Shown here: piece by piece, positions 5,626 through 5,911 of the stretch
How positions within the stretch are numbered: position 1 is the first letter of the stretch
Layout: every line of letters begins with the position of its first letter
NCBI GenBank assembly: GCA_021844645.1
Contig: JAKBTA010000079.1
Span: forward strand, 1-5,911
Reading direction: 5' to 3'
Length of the DNA stretch: 5,911 nt
Source: Nitrospirota bacterium
GTDB lineage: Bacteria > Nitrospirota_A > Leptospirillia > Leptospirillales > Leptospirillaceae
The notes under the pieces: model-generated
What the model was told of the DNA's origin: nothing
What the model saw: only the letters and a program-made list of their open reading frames with translations
Database searches by the model: none
Made by a program: the position numbers and the translations under genes

Positions 5626-5911
5626 TCAGACTGCGATAGGCCGATTGATTGCGGCCTTGAAGCGAATGTTCCGTGCGGCATTGATGTCCGCATGTTCGGT
5701 GTGTTTACAGATCAAACAGGAGAAATGCTCTTGAGACTTTCGGTTGTTTTTTTCGCAATGTCCACACACAGAGCATGTGCGGGAGGTGTTTCGTGGATCA
5801 ATCAGAACCACGGGAACCCCTTCCAGAACAGCCTTGTAGGTGATAAAGCGTCTCAACTGGTCAAACGCCCATTTCCCGAATCGTTCCTTTTGGCTCTTTC
5901 CAACCATTGTC
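5626..5911 (-). CDS. tnpB: TnpB, RNA-guided nuclease of IS200/IS605 elements, C-terminal part, 5' end outside window
   Basis: The frame is open to the right edge and ends at TGA 5628-5626, giving about 95 residues. The visible part holds the helix before the zinc ribbon (GKWAFDQLRRFITYKAVLEG), the strand VPVVLIDPRNTSRTC, a four-cysteine zinc ribbon (CSVC...CLIC) and the last RuvC motif HADINAARNI with its catalytic Asp. These are the hallmarks of TnpB, whose RuvC-like nuclease is guided by the element's omega-RNA and helps keep the element in place. The ATG at 5907 is internal, since full-length proteins have several hundred residues with the earlier RuvC motifs upstream. The C-terminus looks intact, with no lesion in the visible part, so the gene may be functional. 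Confidence 0.92.
   Translation of the reverse strand, partial: TMVGKSQKERFGKWAFDQLRRFITYKAVLEGVPVVLIDPRNTSRTCSVCGHCEKNNRKSQEHFSCLICKHTEHADINAARNIRFKAAINRPIAV

Larger units (their letters stand above)
5567..5911 (-). mobile_element. IS200/IS605-family element, right-end portion, continues past window
   Basis: The element is read from the minus strand: tnpB ends at 5626, then about 60 non-coding bases with a strong hairpin (5579-5601), then GGTAGTTGAT ending at about 5567. Such a subterminal hairpin followed by a short GTTGAT-like end is the usual right end of this family. The left end and any tnpA are outside the window. The exact boundary is inferred. Confidence 0.68.

Overview
This window looks like chromosomal DNA from a Gram-negative bacterium of medium GC content. 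It carries a lipoprotein with a clean lipobox, an aerobic/anaerobic-type NADH-diaphorase subunit, CCA-encoding tRNA-Lys and strong AGGAGG-type ribosome binding sites. No feature fixes the species. An autotrophic, acidophilic Nitrospirota such as Leptospirillum would fit the style, but that is only a guess.

Layout from left to right. (1) Positions 1-472, minus strand: the N-terminal part of a type III (Mod, beta-class) DNA adenine methyltransferase that runs off the left edge. (2) Positions 473-968: sparse DNA with two doubtful short plus-strand reading frames and a terminator-like hairpin between them. (3) Positions 969-1562, minus: an unrecognised 197-residue lipoprotein. (4) Positions 1563-1694: a divergent intergenic region holding a striking nested inverted repeat. 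(5) Positions 1695-3593, plus: the best-supported gene, a NuoE-NuoF fusion (NADH-binding FMN/Fe-S diaphorase subunit) with a TTG start. It stands alone, with no other complex I, hydrogenase or formate dehydrogenase subunit beside it, and is followed by a terminator. (6) Positions 3632-3742: a promoter and a complete tRNA-Lys(CTT).

(7) Everything right of the tRNA looks like an accessory, decaying region. It holds an aldo/keto reductase pseudogene of the AKR13/YakC type broken by several lesions (4089-4514). A minus-strand pair follows, made of a coiled-coil protein with five 11-residue repeats (4657-4983) and a 38-residue single-span membrane protein (4516-4632), the latter missed by ordinary length cut-offs. 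A second, truncated copy of the small membrane protein lies at 5102-5179. A C-terminal scrap of a different aldo/keto reductase (AKR5/DkgA-like) is at 5352-5528. Last comes the right end of an IS200/IS605-family element with the C-terminus of TnpB, its probable omega-RNA hairpin and its presumed guide-proximal boundary at about 5567.

How the parts work together: the diaphorase subunit would take electrons from NADH (or give them to NAD+) for partner subunits encoded elsewhere. The Mod protein belongs to a restriction-modification system whose Res subunit is outside the window. The right third is best read as a recombination-prone island edge next to a tRNA gene, though no duplicated tRNA 3' end (attachment repeat) was seen. 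The least explained items are the coiled-coil/small-membrane pair with its partial duplication, the nested palindrome before the diaphorase gene, and the tRNA promoter that appears to leave almost no 5' leader.
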